DNA of 64,000 bases from Paenibacillus dendritiformis (GCF_945605565.1 NZ_OX216966.1:6615001-6679000), one strand, 5' to 3'. Positions 51,277-63,182 are shown, counted from the stretch's first letter. The notes: generated from the letters alone by a model not told the origin. Translations and numbers: made by a program.

Positions 51277-51440
51277 GACCGTTATGCCACCTTGGCGGAG
51301 GCGGCCCGCCGTTATGCCTCTTGGGCGAAATGCCACCTTGGCCAAGACTGGCCCGGAGCTATGCCCCTTGGCGGAGACGGCCAACAGTTATTCCCTTACC
51401 CGGGACCGCCCGCAGTTATGTCCCTGGCCAAAGCGGCCCC
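51277..51440 (+). repeat. Degenerate repeats of about 30 bp between gltX and the cysE promoter
   Basis: Five to six units of the type GTTATGCCCCTTGGCGGAGAC begin near 51281, 51311, 51327, 51358, 51387 and 51414. The CCTTGGCGGAGACGG core also occurs inside the gltX 3' end (51523-51538). No reading frame is kept across the units. Confidence 0.65.
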
Positions 51441-51516
51441 GCATCTGCGCAGTGTCGGTTCCGCAGCTACACGTCTAGGCGCTGACAGACCGCGGGTCCT
51501 GCCGCTGCCGGACCGC

Positions 51517-52971
51517 CTACGCGCCTTGGCGGAGACGGTTCAGTACGGTCTCTTTGCCGAGGAGCACGATCGTCTCGTTCAGATCCCGTCCGTGCATCTG
51601 GCCGGATACGGCGACACGGACCGGCATGAACAGCCCTTTGCCCTTGGCGCCGGTCTCCTTCTGCACTTCCTTCAGCGCCGCCTTGACCGTGTCGGCGTCC
51701 CACGCCTCCGCTGCTTCGAGCTTGGCGTGCAGCGCCTGCAGCACCGCCGGAACCTGCGGCTCCTCGAGGATGGCCTTCGCCTCTTCCTCTATCGCCAGCT
51801 CATCGCGGAAGAACATCTCCGACAGCTCAACGATGTCCGACGCGCAGGTCATCTGCTCTTGATACAGCTTCACGAGCGCCTTCGCCCAAGCATGCTGCTC
51901 TTCGCTCAGCGTCTCCGGCAAGAGCCCCGCCTTCTGCAAATGCGGGATGGCGAGCGCCGCAATCCGCTCCGGATCCGCCTGCTTCATGTATACGTTATTC
52001 AAGTGAGCCAATTTGTTCGTGTCGAATACGGCCGGACTCTTCGACAGCCGGTTCGCATCGAAGATCCGAATTAGTTCCTCGCGAGAGAAAATCTCCTCTT
52101 CCCCTTCCGGAGACCAGCCAAGCAGCGCGATGAAGTTCAGCATCGCTTCCGGCAAATAGCCAAGGTGCTCGTACTGCTCCATGAACTGGATGATCGACTC
52201 GTCCCGCTTGCTCAGCTTCTTGCGGTTCTCGTTCACAATGAGCGTCATATGCCCGAATACCGGCGCTTCCCAGCCGAACGCTTCGTAGATCATCAATTGG
52301 CGCAGCGTATTGGTGATATGATCTTCGCCGCGCAGCACATGCGAGATGCGCATCAAATAATCATCCAGCACGACCGCGAAGTTGTAGGTCGGGATGCCGT
52401 CCTTCTTCACGATGACCCAGTCGCCGGTCGTCTCGGACTCGAACGTAATCTCGCCCTTGACGAGATCGTGGAACGTATAGGAGCGCTGCTCCGGCACCGC
52501 GAAGCGGATGCTCGGCTGGCGGCCTTCCGCTTCCAGACGCGCCCGGTCCTCTGCCGTCAGATGGCGGCAGGTGCCGGCGTACTTCGGCGTCTCCCCTCGC
52601 GCCATCTGCGCTTCCCGCTCCGCCTCCAGCTCCTGCTCCGTACAGTAGCAGCGATAAGCGAGGCCGCGCTCCAGCAAATCGTCCACATGCTTGTTATAAA
52701 TATCGAGACGCTCAGTCTGACGGTACGGCCCGTATTCGCCGCCGACATCGACGCTCTCGTCCCAATCCATGCCGAGCCATTTCATATACTTGAACTGATT
52801 CTCTTCGCCGCCTTCCACATTGCGCTTCACGTCCGTATCCTCGATGCGGACGATAAAGTCGCCGCCGTGATGGCGTGCGAATAAATAGTTGAATAATGCC
52901 GTGCGCGCATTGCCGATATGCAGATGTCCTGTCGGACTTGGCGCATACCGGACACGAATGTCGTTGCTCAT
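51517..52971 (-). CDS. gltX: Glutamyl-tRNA synthetase (probably non-discriminating)
   Basis: 484 residues, class [21 protein letters not shown] (HIGH), [10 protein letters not shown] (KMSKS-type), and the C-terminal anticodon-binding helical domain ending LNRLRQGA. In Bacillota lacking GlnRS it also misacylates tRNA-Gln for GatCAB; that is family knowledge. It follows ispF by 57 bp, with an ATG start and GAGGGG upstream. Confidence 0.97.
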   Translation of the reverse strand: MSNDIRVRYAPSPTGHLHIGNARTALFNYLFARHHGGDFIVRIEDTDVKRNVEGGEENQFKYMKWLGMDWDESVDVGGEYGPYRQTERLDIYNKHVDDLLERGLAYRCYCTEQELEAEREAQMARGETPKYAGTCRHLTAEDRARLEAEGRQPSIRFAVPEQRSYTFHDLVKGEITFESETTGDWVIVKKDGIPTYNFAVVLDDYLMRISHVLRGEDHITNTLRQLMIYEAFGWEAPVFGHMTLIVNENRKKLSKRDESIIQFMEQYEHLGYLPEAMLNFIALLGWSPEGEEEIFSREELIRIFDANRLSKSPAVFDTNKLAHLNNVYMKQADPERIAALAIPHLQKAGLLPETLSEEQHAWAKALVKLYQEQMTCASDIVELSEMFFRDELAIEEEAKAILEEPQVPAVLQALHAKLEAAEAWDADTVKAALKEVQKETGAKGKGLFMPVRVAVSGQMHGRDLNETIVLLGKETVLNRLRQGA

Positions 52972-53028
52972 TAGGATTCCCCTCCGGACACATTGCCTAG
53001 TCTTGATCTATCCAATAATGATACCATA

Positions 53029-53511
53029 TCACTGCGAAACGTGAAATAAGCACACAACCGCTTGCGCCGCGATGCCTTCTCCCCGTCCCGTGAAGCCGAG
53101 CTGCTCGGTTGTCGTCGCCTTGACGTTGATCTGCGACACGTCCGCTTCCAGAAGACGGGCCAGATTGGCGGCCATCTCCGGCACATACGGCAGCATCTTC
53201 GGCTTCTGCGCGATAATCGTGCAGTCGAGGTTGCCGAGCCGGTAGCCCCGCTCCTTGGCCAGCGCCCACACCTTCTCCATCAGGACGCTGCTGTCCGCGT
53301 CCTTATATGCTTCGTCCGTATCCGGGAAGTGCTTGCCGATATCGCCCAGCCCGAGCGCCCCGAGCACCGCGTCGCTGACCGTATGCAGCAGCACGTCCGC
53401 ATCGGAGTGCCCCAGCAGCCCTTTGTCATACGGAATATGCACGCCTCCGATAATGCAAGGACGGCCTTCCACCAATTGGTGGACGTCGAAGCCTTGTCCC
53501 ACTCGTATCAT
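53029..53511 (-). CDS. ispF: 2-C-methyl-D-erythritol 2,4-cyclodiphosphate synthase
   Basis: 160 residues from the ATG at 53511. [20 protein letters not shown] (zinc Asp/His) and [18 protein letters not shown], then [20 protein letters not shown] at the end. MEP isoprenoid pathway. Starts 37 bp after ispD, the usual pair. Confidence 0.96.
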   Translation of the reverse strand: MIRVGQGFDVHQLVEGRPCIIGGVHIPYDKGLLGHSDADVLLHTVSDAVLGALGLGDIGKHFPDTDEAYKDADSSVLMEKVWALAKERGYRLGNLDCTIIAQKPKMLPYVPEMAANLARLLEADVSQINVKATTTEQLGFTGRGEGIAAQAVVCLFHVSQ

Positions 53512-53548
53512 GTTCTGCCTCTCCCTTCGTCGTTCCATCCATCCGTTG

Positions 53549-54262
53549 TTACCGCTGTTCTCCTGGCCGCCCCGCACGGCGGGCGAGCCACCAGGACGCC
53601 CATTCCAGATCGTCGGGCGTCGTCAGCTTCACATTCGTGTATTCCCCTTCCACGATGCGGACCTGCATCCCGGCCCGCTCCACCAGCATCGCATCGTCGG
53701 TGCCGATGAATCCGTCCGCAGCGGCCTGTTCATGCGCCGCCATCACGTCGGCAAGACGAAAAGCCTGTGGGGTCTGAATCGCCCACAAGCTGCGTCGGTC
53801 CGGCGTCGCCGTAATGACGCCTCCGTTCACCTGCTTAATCGTATCTTTCACCGGCACGGCGAGTACGGCCGCCCCATGCTCTCTGGCAGCCCGGTAGCAT
53901 GCTTCTGCACTGTCCGTCTCCACGAACGGCCGCACGCCATCGTGAATCAGCACATAGTCCAGCCCTTGGGCCCGGACCGCCTGAAGCCCGGCGTATACGG
54001 AATGCTGCCGCTCCGCGCCGCCGGCGACGATGGCCCGGACCTTGTCCAAGCCGTACTCCTCCTGCCAAGCGGCGCAGCGGGCCGTATCCTCCGCGGAGAC
54101 GACCCAGACGATAGCTTCGCATGCCGGCATCATCTGGAACCGCTCCAGCGTATGTATAATGACCGGCTTGTCCAGCAGCGGCAAATATTGCTTGCTCTCC
54201 GCGGCGCCCATGCGCGATCCTCTGCCGGCCGCCACGATAACCACTCCAAAGCCCTGTTCCAT
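53549..54262 (-). CDS. ispD: 2-C-methyl-D-erythritol 4-phosphate cytidylyltransferase
   Basis: 237 residues from the ATG at 54262 (GGAGGT upstream). [20 protein letters not shown] is the CTP-binding loop; [12 protein letters not shown] and TPDDLEWA are the later motifs. Catalyses the step two before IspF in the MEP pathway. Confidence 0.95.
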   Translation of the reverse strand: MEQGFGVVIVAAGRGSRMGAAESKQYLPLLDKPVIIHTLERFQMMPACEAIVWVVSAEDTARCAAWQEEYGLDKVRAIVAGGAERQHSVYAGLQAVRAQGLDYVLIHDGVRPFVETDSAEACYRAAREHGAAVLAVPVKDTIKQVNGGVITATPDRRSLWAIQTPQAFRLADVMAAHEQAAADGFIGTDDAMLVERAGMQVRIVEGEYTNVKLTTPDDLEWASWWLARRAGRPGEQR

Positions 54263-54304
54263 CCCTGTCAACCTCCATGATGGTGCTCTTCCCATCATAC
54301 CTGT

Positions 54305-55396
54305 TTATTGGGCTTTTTCCAACAGTTTCGGCTTGGCAAAAATCATGCGTCCGGCCGACGTCTGCAGCACGCTCGTCACGAGCACCTCCATCGTCATGCC
54401 GATATACTCGCGCCCGCCTTCGACGACGATCATGGTGCCGTCATCCAGGTAAGCGACGCCTTGGCCGTGCTCCTTGCCGTCCTTGATGACCTGGACGACG
54501 ATTTCTTCGCCCGGCAGAACAACCGGCTTGACCGCATTGGCCAGGTCGTTGATGTTCAGGACCGACACGCCCTGCAGCTCGCATACTTTGTTCAGGTTGA
54601 AGTCGTTCGTGACCACTTTGCCTTTCAACACTTTGGCCAGCTTCACCAGCTTGCTGTCCACCTCGGAGATTTCCTCGAAGTCCCCTTCGTAGATCAGCAC
54701 CTTCACTTCCAGTTCTTTCTGGATCTTATTCAAAATATCCAAGCCTCTCCGGCCGCGGTTCCGCTTCAGCAGGTCCGACGAATCGGCGATATGCTGCAGC
54801 TCCTCCAGCACGAACTCCGGGATGACGATCGTCCCTTCAATGAATCCCGTCTTGCAGATGTCGGCGATGCGGCCATCGATAATGACGCTCGTGTCCAATA
54901 TTTTATGCTCTTCGAAGCGCACCTCCTCTTCCTCCGCCTCCGGCTCGCTCAGCCATGGCAGGGCGGCGATCCATTCCGCCATATCCTGCTGCTTCATCAG
55001 CGCGATCTGCAAGCCCGCGCTGGCGAACAGCACCAGCAGAACAGCCGACAGCATCAGCCCGGCGCTTCCGAATTCACGCAGCAGCGGCGTCAGCAGCGCG
55101 GCGAAGCAGATTCCGGCGAAGGCGCCTGCCGTTCCGGTAACCAAGGTTCCTGTCGACACGAGCGCGATGCGCTCCCGCCATCCATTCCAGCTTTTTGCCA
55201 ACGGCATATAAAGTGCACGACTGAGTACGAATAAGCAAAATGCCCCGCCTAACGCCCATGCGAGCCGGCCGGCAGATAGTCCCGGATTCGCCAATCCCGT
55301 GAAGCCCATGGTCTGGGCGTACCAATAGCTATGGAGCTCCCAACCGGCCCAGGCGCCAATAATGCCCGCCATTCCGGTAAACCAACGTTTGAACAT
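54305..55396 (-). CDS. YacL-type PIN-TRAM membrane nuclease-like protein
   Basis: 363 residues from the ATG at 55396 (GGAGGTGG upstream). Four membrane helices (about residues 5-125), a PIN domain ([51 protein letters not shown]) and a C-terminal TRAM domain ([20 protein letters not shown]) that probably binds RNA. It is the family of B. subtilis YacL, widely conserved but of unproven function. Last gene before the plus-strand gene at 55599. Confidence 0.88.
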   Translation of the reverse strand: MFKRWFTGMAGIIGAWAGWELHSYWYAQTMGFTGLANPGLSAGRLAWALGGAFCLFVLSRALYMPLAKSWNGWRERIALVSTGTLVTGTAGAFAGICFAALLTPLLREFGSAGLMLSAVLLVLFASAGLQIALMKQQDMAEWIAALPWLSEPEAEEEEVRFEEHKILDTSVIIDGRIADICKTGFIEGTIVIPEFVLEELQHIADSSDLLKRNRGRRGLDILNKIQKELEVKVLIYEGDFEEISEVDSKLVKLAKVLKGKVVTNDFNLNKVCELQGVSVLNINDLANAVKPVVLPGEEIVVQVIKDGKEHGQGVAYLDDGTMIVVEGGREYIGMTMEVLVTSVLQTSAGRMIFAKPKLLEKAQ

Positions 55397-55494
55397 GTGC
55401 GTCCACCTCCTCACTTTCAATCGATTTCCTTACAATTATGGCCCAAGCTCCCGGCTCCTAATCGTTGATTTCCATATTTTCCTGCCTGCCCAAG

Positions 55495-55524
55495 TTGAAA
55501 TCTGGTAAATCAGAGACGTATAAT
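55495..55524 (+). promoter_or_regulatory. Sigma-A promoter of the small plus-strand gene
   Basis: TTGAAA (55495-55500), 18-bp spacer, TATAAT (55519-55524), 75 bp before the ATG at 55599. Confidence 0.6.
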
Positions 55525-55598
55525 GGACATGAAACCGTGTTGTGAGCGATTCATGCGGGCTGCGCGCCGCATCATATCAAGAATAGAGGTGGATGGAA

Positions 55599-55994
55599 AT
55601 GAGTATTCCCAATTTGCAAGCGCTCCAAGAGCAAGTAGCCGATCTTGTGCTGCGACACCGGAGCCTGTTGGACATTCTGTCCAAGTACGGCCAGTCCGAC
55701 GCCTCGGTTAACCGTGCCGTGACGAAGGCAATCACCGAATGCGGATGCCTGGAGCTTCATGCCAAGCGTCAGCCTTATAAGGCAGAGATGGACGTGGAGG
55801 AAGCTCGCCAGTCCCTCGAAAGCCATGTACACGGCCATTTATGCGAAAATTGCAAAGATATGGTGAAACACGAACTGGGCAAGCATCTGTTCTACATGTC
55901 GGCTCTGTGCAACCTCCTCGACATCAGCCTTGACGATGTGGTGAAGCAGGAATCAAGCCGATGCGATACGCTCGGTATCTTTAACTTGTCTTGA
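55599..55994 (+). CDS. Conserved small protein, Cys-containing, DUF1573-type by recollection
   Basis: 131 residues from the ATG at 55599 (GAGGTGG six bases upstream). Helical N-terminus (LQALQEQVADLVLRHRSLLD), then ECGCLEL, HLCENCKDM and a late Cys in SSRCDTLGIFNLS; the end LGKHLFYMSALCNLLDISLD resembles MazG-like nucleotide phosphohydrolase folds. I recall near-identical Paenibacillus proteins labelled DUF1573, but cannot verify it, and no function follows. It is one of only three plus-strand genes, alone between its promoter and terminator, and lies between yacL and pssA. Confidence 0.75.
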   Translation: MSIPNLQALQEQVADLVLRHRSLLDILSKYGQSDASVNRAVTKAITECGCLELHAKRQPYKAEMDVEEARQSLESHVHGHLCENCKDMVKHELGKHLFYMSALCNLLDISLDDVVKQESSRCDTLGIFNLS

Positions 55995-55999
55995 AGAAG

Positions 56000-56020
56000 C
56001 AGCCGCACCCGCGGCTGTTT
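56000..56020 (+). terminator. Terminator of the small plus-strand gene
   Basis: CAGCCGC, loop ACCC, GCGGCTG then TTTTTTG, six bases past the stop. Confidence 0.85.
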
Positions 56021-56039
56021 TTTGTGTTCAGGCATGCGA

Positions 56040-56073
56040 AAAAGCCCTCTCCGCCAATGGAGAGGGCTTCTTC
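56040..56073. terminator. Bidirectional terminator for pssA and the plus-strand gene
   Basis: AGCCCTCTCC, loop GCCAAT, GGAGAGGGCT, with T-run on the minus strand (TTTTTC) and TTCTT on the plus strand. Confidence 0.8.
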
Positions 56074-56111
56074 CGTATAAAATCATGAACGATAGCAAGT
56101 GCAGGATGCCG

Positions 56112-56840
56112 TTACGAATGCTTCGAGCGGACCCATTCTTCCGAATCGCGCTGCTTGCCTCGACGCCGGTTCAGCATCCTAACGTTTTTTTTTAAGCCGA
56201 GCAGAGCGTACAGGACCAGCGGCACGAAAATAAGCTTCGGCGTCTGCTCCGGCTTCCAGACCGCGATGCCAACGGCTGCCGCGATGACGAAAGGCGTCAA
56301 CCAGAGCGCTTTTTTGGAAATGCCGACCTTTTTGAAATTCGGGTATTTCACGGTGCTAACCATTAAGTACGATAATAAAAGCATGGCGATGATGAGATAC
56401 GGTGCCGGAATACTTTCATGGAACAGCGCCAAGGTGCAGGCCACACCGCCTGCAGCCGGAATCGGCAAGCCGATGAAGTAACCGGGAATGCCTGCCTTCA
56501 CGTTGAAGCGGGCAAGCCGGAGCGCCCCGCAGATCGGGAAGATGGCGGTCACTACCCAGCCCAAGGCCGGATTCATATCGCTAAAAGCTACAACGTACAT
56601 AATAAATGCCGGCGCCACACCGAAGGAAATGACATCGGACAAGGAATCAAGCTCTTTGCCGAATTCGCTCTGCGCGTTCAAGGCCCGGGCCACGCGGCCG
56701 TCGAGACCGTCCAGCAGCATTGCGATGATAATCATGAGAGCAGCCAAATCATAATTATTATGAAACGCAAGCATGATGGAAATGATTCCGAGAAACAGGT
56801 TACCAACGGTAAACAAGCTCGGAATGGACTTTGTAATCAT
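56112..56840 (-). CDS. pssA: CDP-diacylglycerol-serine O-phosphatidyltransferase
   Basis: 242 residues from the ATG at 56840 (AGAGGTG upstream). The CDP-alcohol phosphotransferase motif is clear in MLLDGLDGRVAR...ELDSLSD (the D-x2-D-G-x2-A-R-x-G-x3-D pattern). Six or so membrane helices, basic C-terminus (KKNVRMLNRRRGKQ). Makes phosphatidylserine, the precursor of phosphatidylethanolamine. A psd gene is not in the window. Confidence 0.92.
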   Translation of the reverse strand: MITKSIPSLFTVGNLFLGIISIMLAFHNNYDLAALMIIIAMLLDGLDGRVARALNAQSEFGKELDSLSDVISFGVAPAFIMYVVAFSDMNPALGWVVTAIFPICGALRLARFNVKAGIPGYFIGLPIPAAGGVACTLALFHESIPAPYLIIAMLLLSYLMVSTVKYPNFKKVGISKKALWLTPFVIAAAVGIAVWKPEQTPKLIFVPLVLYALLGLKKNVRMLNRRRGKQRDSEEWVRSKHS

Positions 56841-56894
56841 AGGTTCACCTCTAATTTTACTATGCCCAACGTTCATCTTTTCATTGTAGGAAAA

Positions 56895-57968
56895 TCAAAT
56901 TTGCCTGTCAATGAATACCTGCTCCTGAATGCGCTTGAGCCCTTCCTTGATGGCGCGTGCACGCACTTCGCCAATTCCGTCCACGTCGTCCAATTCTTCA
57001 ATCGTAGCCATCATGACGTGAGGCAAGTATTGGAACGTGTCCACCAGGTTCTGTATGATGACGTTCGGCAAGCGAGGAATCTTGCTCAACACGCGGTAAC
57101 CGCGCGGCGATACGGATTCATCCTGGATTGCGCTTGTCGTCGGGTAACCGAGCAGCCGAATCAGATGATGCGCGTCCAGCAGCTCGTCGGCGGTGCTCTT
57201 CTTCAGCTGAACGAGGATCTCGCGGACTTTGTCATCCCCGTTGTCGCGGGCATAGTCCTTGAGCAGCAGCCACGCATCCTCCTCCGTATTGCTGACCAGT
57301 TCCTCCAACTGCATGCTGATGAGACGGCCTTCCGTTCCCAGTTCGTTGATGTAGCGCTTTATCTCCATTTTAATACGTAATACCATCTCGATCCGTTGCA
57401 ACACATTGACGACATCGTACAGCGTCACTTGCTCCTCGAATTCGGAAGCGGTCAAGTTCGTCATTCCCTGGACGAGCACGGCTCGATATTTCTCCAAGGT
57501 CTGTATCGCCTGATTCGCCTTCGTCAGGATGACGCCGATCTCCTTCAGCGCATAGCGGAGGCTGCCTTGGTACAGGGTAATAATATTGCGGCGCTGGGAG
57601 ATCGAGACGACCAGCTTGCCCGTCTGCTTCGCGACCCGCTCCGCCGTGCGGTGGCGAATCCCCGTCTCTATCGACGGGATGGAGGAATCCGGGATCAGCT
57701 GCGTGTTCGCATACAGGATCCGCTTCACGTCTTCGCTCAAAATGATCGCGCCGTCCATCTTGGCCAACTCATACAAGTAGCTCGGAGAGAAATCGCTGTT
57801 GATGGAAAAGCCGCCATCGACGACCTCCATCACTTCCGGGCTGTAGCCGACGACGATAAGCGCGCCTGTCTTCGCCCGGAGCACATTCTCCAATCCATCA
57901 CGGAAGGGAGTGCCCGGCGCCACCATGCGCAACAGATCGTTCATAATATCCTGCTGACTGTCCTTCAT
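56895..57968 (-). CDS. disA: DNA integrity scanning diadenylate cyclase DisA
   Basis: 357 residues. DAC domain (about 1-140) with KMDGAIILS and [10 protein letters not shown] motifs, a helical spine, and helix-hairpin-helix DNA-binding end ([18 protein letters not shown]). Makes c-di-AMP while scanning DNA for branched lesions. 16 bp after radA, as in B. subtilis, where RadA and DisA also interact. Confidence 0.95.
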   Translation of the reverse strand: MKDSQQDIMNDLLRMVAPGTPFRDGLENVLRAKTGALIVVGYSPEVMEVVDGGFSINSDFSPSYLYELAKMDGAIILSEDVKRILYANTQLIPDSSIPSIETGIRHRTAERVAKQTGKLVVSISQRRNIITLYQGSLRYALKEIGVILTKANQAIQTLEKYRAVLVQGMTNLTASEFEEQVTLYDVVNVLQRIEMVLRIKMEIKRYINELGTEGRLISMQLEELVSNTEEDAWLLLKDYARDNGDDKVREILVQLKKSTADELLDAHHLIRLLGYPTTSAIQDESVSPRGYRVLSKIPRLPNVIIQNLVDTFQYLPHVMMATIEELDDVDGIGEVRARAIKEGLKRIQEQVFIDRQI

Positions 57969-57984
57969 TCTATATCTAAGCCCC

Positions 57985-59352
57985 CTAACCTAACGCTGCG
58001 GTCAATGCTTCCGCTACCGTATTTACGCCCACTATCTCAATATGTCCAGAAGGGGTCCATCCCCGCAGGCTCTTCTCTGGCAAAATAATCCGCTTGAAGC
58101 CCAGCTTCTCGGCTTCCTTCACGCGCTGCTCCGCACGGGACACCGCGCGCACTTCTCCTGTCAGTCCCACTTCGCCGAAGACGACGTCATACGCCTGGGT
58201 CGGCATATCGCGGAAGCTCGACGCCAGGGCGACCGCAATGGCGAGATCGACCGCCGGCTCATCGAGCTTCAGCCCGCCGGCCACATTCACATAGGCATCC
58301 TGGTTCTGAAGGAACATGCCCATGCGCTTCTCCAGCACGGCAATGATGAGCGACAATCGCTGGTGATCGATTCCCGTCGACATTCTCCGCGGCGAGGGGA
58401 AGTTCGTCGCCGACACGAGCGCCTGCATCTCGACAAGCACCGGGCGCGTCCCTTCCAGGCTGGCGACGACCGTCGAGCCGGAGACGCCAAGCGGACGTTC
58501 CTGAAGGAACATCTCTGACGGATTCTTCACTTCCGTCAAGCCGCCTTCCGTCATCTCGAAGATGCCGATCTCGTTCGTGGAACCGAAGCGGTTCTTCACA
58601 GCCCGCAGGATGCGGTACGAATGATGGCGCTCGCCTTCGAAATAAAGGACGCAGTCCACCATATGCTCCAGCATGCGGGGGCCGGCAATGGCTCCTTCCT
58701 TCGTCACATGGCCGACGAGGACGGTCGCGATGCCCCTCCCCTTCGCAATGCGCATGCACACGCTTGTGCATTCGCGAACTTGGGCCACGCTGCCGGGCGC
58801 CGATTCGACCGACGGCTGATATACCGTCTGGATCGAGTCGATGACGAGAAAATCCGGGCTCATGGCCTCGATCGCCTCTTCTATATACTGCAAATTCGTC
58901 TCGCTCAGGACGAACAGGCGCTCGGACAGCACCCCGAGCCGGTCGGCCCGCAGCTTCGTCTGACGCGTCGATTCCTCGCCGGACACGTACAGCACCTTCA
59001 AGCCGCTGGCTGCGAGCGCATTGGACGCCTGCAGCAGCAGCGTCGATTTGCCGATGCCCGGGTCGCCCCCCACGAGGATGAGCGAACCTGGCACCACGCC
59101 GCCGCCGAGCACACGGTTCAATTCGTCAATCGTCGTGGACAGGCGCGCTTCCTGTTTACTTTCTATTTGTATGATCGATTGCGGTTTTTCTTTCGTCCCA
59201 ATGAGGGAAGTGTGGACGCCTGCTGTCTTGACGACCGTCTCCCGCTCCTCCACCATCGTGTTCCACTCGCCGCAGCCCGGGCATTTGCCCATCCACTTCG
59301 GCGATTCATATCCGCAATCCGTACAGAAAAACTTGGTTTTTACTTTGGCCAT
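57985..59352 (-). CDS. radA: DNA repair protein RadA/Sms
   Basis: 455 residues from the ATG at 59352. Zinc finger [19 protein letters not shown], Walker [17 protein letters not shown], the KNRFG motif ([12 protein letters not shown]), and a Lon-like C-terminal domain. Processes recombination intermediates and branch migration. Upstream of disA in a likely operon; the preceding 230 bp contain only the clpC terminator and no clear promoter. Confidence 0.94.
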   Translation of the reverse strand: MAKVKTKFFCTDCGYESPKWMGKCPGCGEWNTMVEERETVVKTAGVHTSLIGTKEKPQSIIQIESKQEARLSTTIDELNRVLGGGVVPGSLILVGGDPGIGKSTLLLQASNALAASGLKVLYVSGEESTRQTKLRADRLGVLSERLFVLSETNLQYIEEAIEAMSPDFLVIDSIQTVYQPSVESAPGSVAQVRECTSVCMRIAKGRGIATVLVGHVTKEGAIAGPRMLEHMVDCVLYFEGERHHSYRILRAVKNRFGSTNEIGIFEMTEGGLTEVKNPSEMFLQERPLGVSGSTVVASLEGTRPVLVEMQALVSATNFPSPRRMSTGIDHQRLSLIIAVLEKRMGMFLQNQDAYVNVAGGLKLDEPAVDLAIAVALASSFRDMPTQAYDVVFGEVGLTGEVRAVSRAEQRVKEAEKLGFKRIILPEKSLRGWTPSGHIEIVGVNTVAEALTAALG

Positions 59353-59533
59353 ATCAGCCGACACTCCTACTGACGCATCATTGTATAGGTTGCCACATCT
59401 ATATTAGGTTTATCGGCATAACGCGATACAAAGATAAAGCGTGACATATTTTTACTGGCTTTTGCCGAAGATTGTACATTATCTTTAAGTTTACCATTTT
59501 TAAGTAGGGGGCGAAAGGACTTTCGCATTTCAT

Positions 59534-59570
59534 GAAAAAAACGCATCTCCTCCCGGGGGAAGAGATGCGC
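59534..59570 (-). terminator. Terminator after clpC
   Basis: On the minus strand GCGCATCTC...GAGATGCG then TTTTTTC, about 25 bp past the clpC stop. In B. subtilis radA and disA share the ctsR operon transcript; this hairpin would limit that here. Confidence 0.8.
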
Positions 59571-59596
59571 TTGGATAGATGCATCCTGTGAAAATG

Positions 59597-62035
59597 TCAG
59601 GCCTTGGCCGGCGTATTGCGCAGCACGACCAGGCTGCCGTCCTGTTCGTCGATCGTGACGGAATCGCCCTTCTCGATGTCGCCCTTAAGCAATTCCTCGG
59701 ACAGGCGATCTTCGATATGCTTCTGAATCGCCCGGCGGAGCGGACGCGCTCCGTAGGCCGGATCGTAGCCTTCCTTGGCGAGGAACGCCTTGGCCGCATC
59801 GGTCAATTGGAAATCGACATCCTGCTCCTTCAGCCGCTTGCGCAGCTCCTCGGCCATCAGCGTTACGATCTCGGCGATATGCTTCTCTTCCAGGGAGTGG
59901 AAGACGATAATCTCGTCGATCCGGTTCAGGAACTCCGGACGGAAGCTCTTCTTCAATTCCGCCATCACTTTGTCTTTCATATTGTTATAGTCGCGCTCAT
60001 TGTTGTCGGGGGAGGTGAAGCCGAGCGTCGTATTGCGCTTGATCGCCTCTGCGCCGACATTCGACGTCAGAATGATGAGCGTGTTGCGGAAGTCGACGAC
60101 CCGTCCCTTGGAATCGGTCAGGCGTCCATCCTCCAGCACCTGCAGCAGGATGTTGAATACTTCCGGATGCGCCTTCTCAATCTCATCGAGCAGCACGACG
60201 GAGTATGGCTTGCGGCGCACCTTCTCGGTCAGTTGGCCGCCTTCCTCGTAGCCGACATATCCCGGAGGCGCTCCGACCAAGCGGGCGGTCGAATGCTTCT
60301 CCATATACTCGGACATGTCGATGCGGATGACCGCATTCTCGTCGCCGAAGAGCGACTCTGCCAGCGCGCGGGCCAATTCCGTCTTCCCGACCCCGGTCGG
60401 GCCAAGGAAGATGAACGAGCCCATCGGGCGCTTCGGATCCTTCAAGCCTGCGCGTGCCCGGCGAATCGCCCGGCTAACCGCCTTGACCGCTTCGTCCTGG
60501 CCAATGACGCGCTCATGCAGGACCTCTTCCATATTGAGAAGACGCTGCGTCTCTTCTTCCTTCAGCTTCACGACAGGAACTCCGGTCCAACTGGAGACGA
60601 TCTGGGCGATATCTTCCGGCGTGACCTCGGAATCCATGCGGCCCTGCTTCTCCTTCCACTGGTTCCGCACCGAATCCAGCTCCTCGCGCATCTTCTGCTC
60701 CGTATCGCGAAGCGCCGCCGCCTTCTCGAATTCCTGGCTCTGGACGGAAGCGTCCTTCTCCTTGCGGATGTCGTCCAGACGAGCTTCCAGTTCTTTCAGA
60801 TTCGGCGGTACCGTGTAGGAATTCAAGCGTACTTTGGACCCTGCCTCGTCAATCAGGTCGATGGCTTTGTCCGGCAGGAAGCGGTCCGTAATATAGCGGT
60901 CGGACAGCTTCACGGCCTGCTCAATCGCTTCATCGCTTATTTTGACGCGGTGATGCGCTTCATAGCGATCCCGCAGCCCTTTCAAAATTAGAATCGTCTC
61001 TTCAATCGTCGGCTGATCAACCGTAATCGGTTGGAAGCGGCGCTCCAGCGCGGCATCCTTCTCGATATATTTGCGGTACTCATCCAGCGTCGTCGCCCCG
61101 ATGCATTGCAGCTCGCCCCGGGCCAGCGCCGGCTTCAAAATGTTGGACGCGTCGATGGCGCCTTCCGCTCCCCCTGCGCCGATCAATGTGTGCAGCTCGT
61201 CGATGAACAGGATGATATTGCCCGCCTGGCGGATCTCATCCATAATTTTTTTCAACCGATCCTCGAATTCGCCCCGGTACTTCGTGCCGGCCACGACCGA
61301 GCCCATATCGAGCGTCATGACGCGCTTGTCGCGCAGCGTCTCCGGAATCTCGTTGTTGATAATCTTCTGAGCGAGCCCTTCCGCTACCGCAGTCTTCCCG
61401 ACGCCCGGCTCCCCGATAAGGACCGGATTGTTCTTCGTCCGGCGGCTCAGCACCTGGATGACGCGCTCAATCTCCTTGCTGCGGCCGATGACCGGGTCGA
61501 GATTGCCTTCCTTGGCGGCTGCCGTCAGGTCGCGCGCCAGGCCGTCCAGCGTCGGCGTGCTTACATTTTGCGATTGGCCGTGATGGCTGGATACCGCTTC
61601 GCTGCTGCCCAGCAGCTGCAGCACCTGCTGGCGCGCCTTGTTCAGGCTGATGCCGAGGTTGTTCAGCACGCGGGCCGCAACGCCTTCGCCTTCACGAATG
61701 AGGCCCAGCAAAATATGCTCCGTGCCCACATACGTATGGCCCAGCTTGCGAGCTTCATCCATGGACAGCTCAATCACTTTTTTGGCGCGCGGGGTGTAGG
61801 CGATATTGGTCGGCTGCTCCTGCCCGCGGCCAATGAGAGTTTCCACTTCGTCCTGAATCTTCTCCAGACCGAGGCCGAGCGCGACAAGCGCCTTGGCGGC
61901 AATGCCCTCCCCTTCCCGGATGAGGCCAAGCAAAATATGCTCGGTTCCGATATTGTTATGTCCGAGACGCACGGCTTCTTCCTGAGCCAATGCCAATACT
62001 TTCTGGGCACGTTCCGTAAATCTTCCGAACATCAT
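59597..62035 (-). CDS. clpC: ATP-dependent Clp protease ATP-binding subunit ClpC
   Basis: 812 residues from the ATG at 62035 (GGAGGTG upstream). Two ClpN repeats ([40 protein letters not shown]), AAA1 ([13 protein letters not shown]), a middle domain with a UVR-like [21 protein letters not shown]2 ([19 protein letters not shown]). Unfolds substrates for ClpP, including phospho-arginine proteins made by McsB. Three bases after the mcsB stop. Confidence 0.97.
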   Translation of the reverse strand: MMFGRFTERAQKVLALAQEEAVRLGHNNIGTEHILLGLIREGEGIAAKALVALGLGLEKIQDEVETLIGRGQEQPTNIAYTPRAKKVIELSMDEARKLGHTYVGTEHILLGLIREGEGVAARVLNNLGISLNKARQQVLQLLGSSEAVSSHHGQSQNVSTPTLDGLARDLTAAAKEGNLDPVIGRSKEIERVIQVLSRRTKNNPVLIGEPGVGKTAVAEGLAQKIINNEIPETLRDKRVMTLDMGSVVAGTKYRGEFEDRLKKIMDEIRQAGNIILFIDELHTLIGAGGAEGAIDASNILKPALARGELQCIGATTLDEYRKYIEKDAALERRFQPITVDQPTIEETILILKGLRDRYEAHHRVKISDEAIEQAVKLSDRYITDRFLPDKAIDLIDEAGSKVRLNSYTVPPNLKELEARLDDIRKEKDASVQSQEFEKAAALRDTEQKMREELDSVRNQWKEKQGRMDSEVTPEDIAQIVSSWTGVPVVKLKEEETQRLLNMEEVLHERVIGQDEAVKAVSRAIRRARAGLKDPKRPMGSFIFLGPTGVGKTELARALAESLFGDENAVIRIDMSEYMEKHSTARLVGAPPGYVGYEEGGQLTEKVRRKPYSVVLLDEIEKAHPEVFNILLQVLEDGRLTDSKGRVVDFRNTLIILTSNVGAEAIKRNTTLGFTSPDNNERDYNNMKDKVMAELKKSFRPEFLNRIDEIIVFHSLEEKHIAEIVTLMAEELRKRLKEQDVDFQLTDAAKAFLAKEGYDPAYGARPLRRAIQKHIEDRLSEELLKGDIEKGDSVTIDEQDGSLVVLRNTPAKA

Positions 62036-62037
62036 AT

Positions 62038-63123
62038 TCAAGCACCTCCATTGGTCGTTTTTGATTTGCTTAATTTGTCGCGTATCAGTCTTGCCCGATA
62101 CATGTCGCGTTCTTCCGTAGACAATGATTTCTTGTATATATGCTGAAGGAAGCCTGGCTGTGTCATCACGAGCAGTTCATTGAAGTCGGAAGGATCAAGA
62201 TGGTTCAAAATATTCAGATCCGAACCGAGCCGGATGTCCGAGAGCCGTTGGGCCGCTTCCTTGGAATCCATAATCGCCGCATGCTTCAATATTCCGTAAG
62301 ATCGGCAGATGCGATCTGTCAGGCGCATGCGGTTATTCTCCAGCAGCTGCTCGCGCGCCGCCTTCTCATGCCCGATAATTTGCTTCACGACGCTGTACAG
62401 GCTGTCGATAATCTCGGCTTCCGATTGGCCAAGCGTAATCTGGTTCGACACCTGGAACAGATTGCCTATCGCCTCGCTGCCTTCGCCGTAGATGCCGCGC
62501 ACCGCCAGTCCCACCTGGGTGACGGCCTGCAAAATGCGGTTAATCTGCTTCGTCATGACGAGGGCCGGCAAATGCATCATGACGGAGGCCCTGATGCCGG
62601 TGCCCACATTGGTCGGACAGCTGGTCAAGTATCCTCGCTTCTCATCGAATGCATAGTCGACATGCGCCTCGAACACGTCGTCGATACGGCTGGCCTGCTC
62701 CCACGCTTCCCGAATCTGCAGCCCCGGGTACAAGCATTGAATGCGCAGATGATCTTCCTCGTTCAGCATAATGCTGATGGATTCATCCTCGCTCAGAATG
62801 ACCGCCCCGTTCCGTGATTCATTCACGAGGGTCGGCGAGATCAAATGCTTCTCGACCAGCACCTGCTTCTCCAGATCGCTTAGTTCCGCCAGGTTCCATC
62901 GATGAAAAGACGTATGGAAGCCCGACATCTCCGGCTGCTCGATGACCGCGGCCAGCTGGCTCAGCACTTCGGCCGACTGCTGGTTCGTCGCAAGCAGCGG
63001 GAACGGCACGCCGCACAGGTTGCGCGCTACGCGGATGCGGCTGCTGATGACGATCTCGGAGTCCGGTCCCGTTCCGCGCATCCAGTCACTTATCGCATGC
63101 TCCATGAATTGGCGTTGGGCCAT
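62038..63123 (-). CDS. mcsB: Protein arginine kinase McsB
   Basis: 361 residues from the ATG at 63123. Guanidino-kinase fold: [17 protein letters not shown] near the start and the active-site loop [15 protein letters not shown]. Phosphorylates arginines of CtsR and damaged proteins, marking them for ClpCP. Needs McsA, encoded just upstream. Confidence 0.95.
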   Translation of the reverse strand: MAQRQFMEHAISDWMRGTGPDSEIVISSRIRVARNLCGVPFPLLATNQQSAEVLSQLAAVIEQPEMSGFHTSFHRWNLAELSDLEKQVLVEKHLISPTLVNESRNGAVILSEDESISIMLNEEDHLRIQCLYPGLQIREAWEQASRIDDVFEAHVDYAFDEKRGYLTSCPTNVGTGIRASVMMHLPALVMTKQINRILQAVTQVGLAVRGIYGEGSEAIGNLFQVSNQITLGQSEAEIIDSLYSVVKQIIGHEKAAREQLLENNRMRLTDRICRSYGILKHAAIMDSKEAAQRLSDIRLGSDLNILNHLDPSDFNELLVMTQPGFLQHIYKKSLSTEERDMYRARLIRDKLSKSKTTNGGA

Positions 63124-63182
63124 TTCGTCATCTCCTTTCACCTTGCCGATCATTCGTCGTTGTCATGATATCGTTCAGGGGG

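Noticed and set aside
50434..51440. CRISPR array
   Set aside because: The repeats are 13 bp or degenerate 30 bp without regular unique spacers, and there are no cas genes.
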